A stretch of 8,749 nt of DNA from Candidatus Bathyarchaeota archaeon (lineage in GTDB: Archaea > Thermoproteota > Bathyarchaeia > Bathyarchaeales > UBA233): contig JARYMR010000057.1 of the NCBI GenBank assembly GCA_029907045.1, positions 1 to 8,749 of the forward strand, written 5' to 3'. Positions 7,637-8,749 of this stretch are shown piece by piece. The translations under genes were made by a program, and so were the position numbers. The stretch's first letter is position 1. Each line of letters begins with the position of its first letter. Below the pieces are notes generated by a model that was given only the letters and a program-made list of their open reading frames with translations, ran no database searches and was not told where the DNA came from.

Positions 7637-7679
7637 AATGCTATTTAACAAAATAGAAGTCTTCGGGTAAAAGAGGACG

Positions 7680-8749
7680 GTGATTGAAACGTCAAAGCCT
7701 TGGCATGCCATGGAAATTGAAGAAACCCTGAAGGTTCTAAATACAAGGGAGACGGGTTTAAGTCAAGAGGAAGTGCAGAAACGCCTACAAGAATATGGGC
7801 CTAATGAGCTTAAGAAGGAGAAGGGAATATCACCAATTAGGCTTTTCTTGGAGCAGTTTGCAGACATACTTATTATAATATTACTGGTTGCCACAGGACT
7901 TTCGATTTATTTAGGCGAAATTACTGATGCTATTGTCATAATTGCCATAGTCCTAGCCTGCGCAATTCTGGGTTTTGTGGAGGAGTATCGTTCAGAAAAA
8001 GCTTTAGAAGCATTAAAGAAGATGACGGCGCCCACAGCTATGGTGCTGCGTGATGGAAAAGAAGTTAAGGTTCAAGCAAGCGAAATCGTTCCAGGCGACA
8101 TCATCCTATTATATACAGGCGACAAGGTTCCAGCAGACGCCCGACTTATTGAAGCCATCAACTTAAAAATGGATGAGGCACCATTAACAGGAGAATCCAC
8201 ACCAGTAAACAAGACCGTGGAACTATTGCCTGAAGAAACAGGGCTTCCCGAAAGGCGAAATGTTGTTTTCACTGGAACAGCTGTTGTTTATGGACGTGGG
8301 AAAGCTGTTGTTATTTCAACTGGGATGAACACAGAGTTTGGCAAAATAGCTAAAATGGTTCAAGTGACAGAAGAGGAGGAAACTCCCCTTGAGAAGCGTA
8401 TGGCTTCTGTTGGGAAATGGATTGGAATTTTATGCATAGCCGTCTGCCTAACAGTGGCAGCCATCGGCATAGTGGAAGGGCGTAATCCCCTTGACATGAT
8501 TTTGTGGGGTGTAAGCCTCGCAGTTGCTGCAGTTCCAGAAGCATTACCAGCCATAGTGACAGGAGCCCTTGCTGTTGGCATGTATCGTATGGCTAAAGTT
8601 AACACCATAGTTCGGAGACTTCCAGCCGTTGAGACATTAGGATGCACAAGTGTCATCTGCGCCGACAAAACTGGAACCATGACTAAGGGTGAAATGACTG
8701 TTCAGAGAATATACGTGAATGACAAAACAATAAAGGTTTCGGGAGTAGG
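7680..8749 (+). CDS. P2-type cation-transporting ATPase, N-terminal part (runs off window)
   Basis: The open frame runs from GTG 7680 to the window edge (356 residues seen; whole enzymes have about 850-950). It starts with the cation-ATPase N-terminal region ([21 protein letters not shown] at 39-44). M1/M2 lie at about residues 61-79 and 82-100. The actuator domain has PGD (138-140), [10 protein letters not shown] (147-156) and TGES (170-173). M3/M4 follow with PEALP at 286-290, and the phosphorylation motif DKTGT has Asp329 (codon 8664-8666). PEALP in M4 fits the P2 (Ca2+ or Na+/K+-like) group rather than P1B metal pumps. The ion cannot be fixed without M5/M6. GTG 7680 is the only usable start before the conserved WHA; a stop lies at 7668-7670. 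GAGG sits only 3 nt upstream of it. Confidence 0.93.
   Translation, partial: MIETSKPWHAMEIEETLKVLNTRETGLSQEEVQKRLQEYGPNELKKEKGISPIRLFLEQFADILIIILLVATGLSIYLGEITDAIVIIAIVLACAILGFVEEYRSEKALEALKKMTAPTAMVLRDGKEVKVQASEIVPGDIILLYTGDKVPADARLIEAINLKMDEAPLTGESTPVNKTVELLPEETGLPERRNVVFTGTAVVYGRGKAVVISTGMNTEFGKIAKMVQVTEEEETPLEKRMASVGKWIGILCIAVCLTVAAIGIVEGRNPLDMILWGVSLAVAAVPEALPAIVTGALAVGMYRMAKVNTIVRRLPAVETLGCTSVICADKTGTMTKGEMTVQRIYVNDKTIKVSGV

Noticed and set aside
8072..8680. Antisense open frames in the P-type ATPase region
   Set aside because: The + frame from 7680 has TGES, PEALP and DKTGT motifs in order; the antisense frames have no recognisable features.

Overview
The window looks like archaeal chromosome, most likely a Thermoproteota/Bathyarchaeia-type genome. 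This rests on an archaeal-style 23S rRNA 3' end, TATA-box-like promoters with short leaders, a tRNA gene with no encoded CCA, an Lrp-like one-domain regulator and a K+-independent membrane pyrophosphatase. The lineage is inference; no database search was possible.

Layout. Positions 1 to about 185 hold the 3' end of 23S rRNA (+), with no 5S rRNA or tRNA after it. Next on + come a membrane-anchored, surface-exposed HtrA-like serine protease (392-1972) and a 72-residue two-helix membrane protein (2079-2297). On the - strand follow a four-helix membrane protein of unknown function (2389-2913), a doubtful short secreted ORF (3037-3246) and an Lrp/AsnC-type regulator (3346-3855). A tRNA-Ser(UGA) gene (3964-4048, +) is followed by a probable two-gene operon: a LUD-domain protein with a Cys motif (4128-4781) and a Cys-rich DUF3795-like protein (4802-5242). 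The last part has two divergent ion pumps: hppA, a proton-pumping pyrophosphatase (5401-7521, -), and the N-terminal 356 residues of a P2-type cation ATPase (7680 to the window end, +), which is cut by the window edge.

How the genes relate. HppA would use PPi to energise the membrane, and the divergently transcribed P-type ATPase would use ATP to move a cation, so the right end looks like an ion-homeostasis locus. The LUD/DUF3795 pair looks like a small redox or metal-linked unit, but its role is unknown.

Most unusual points. The last 8 bases of tRNA-Ser plus 5 flanking bases (13 nt) recur exactly just after the LUD/DUF3795 pair, so these genes lie between tRNA-end direct repeats like a tiny att-bounded cassette with no integrase. 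The HtrA-like protease has an insertion of about 65 residues between its catalytic His and Asp, lacks a PDZ domain, and carries a PKD/Ig-like domain and a C-terminal anchor. I saw no CRISPR array, insertion sequence or recognisable defence system.
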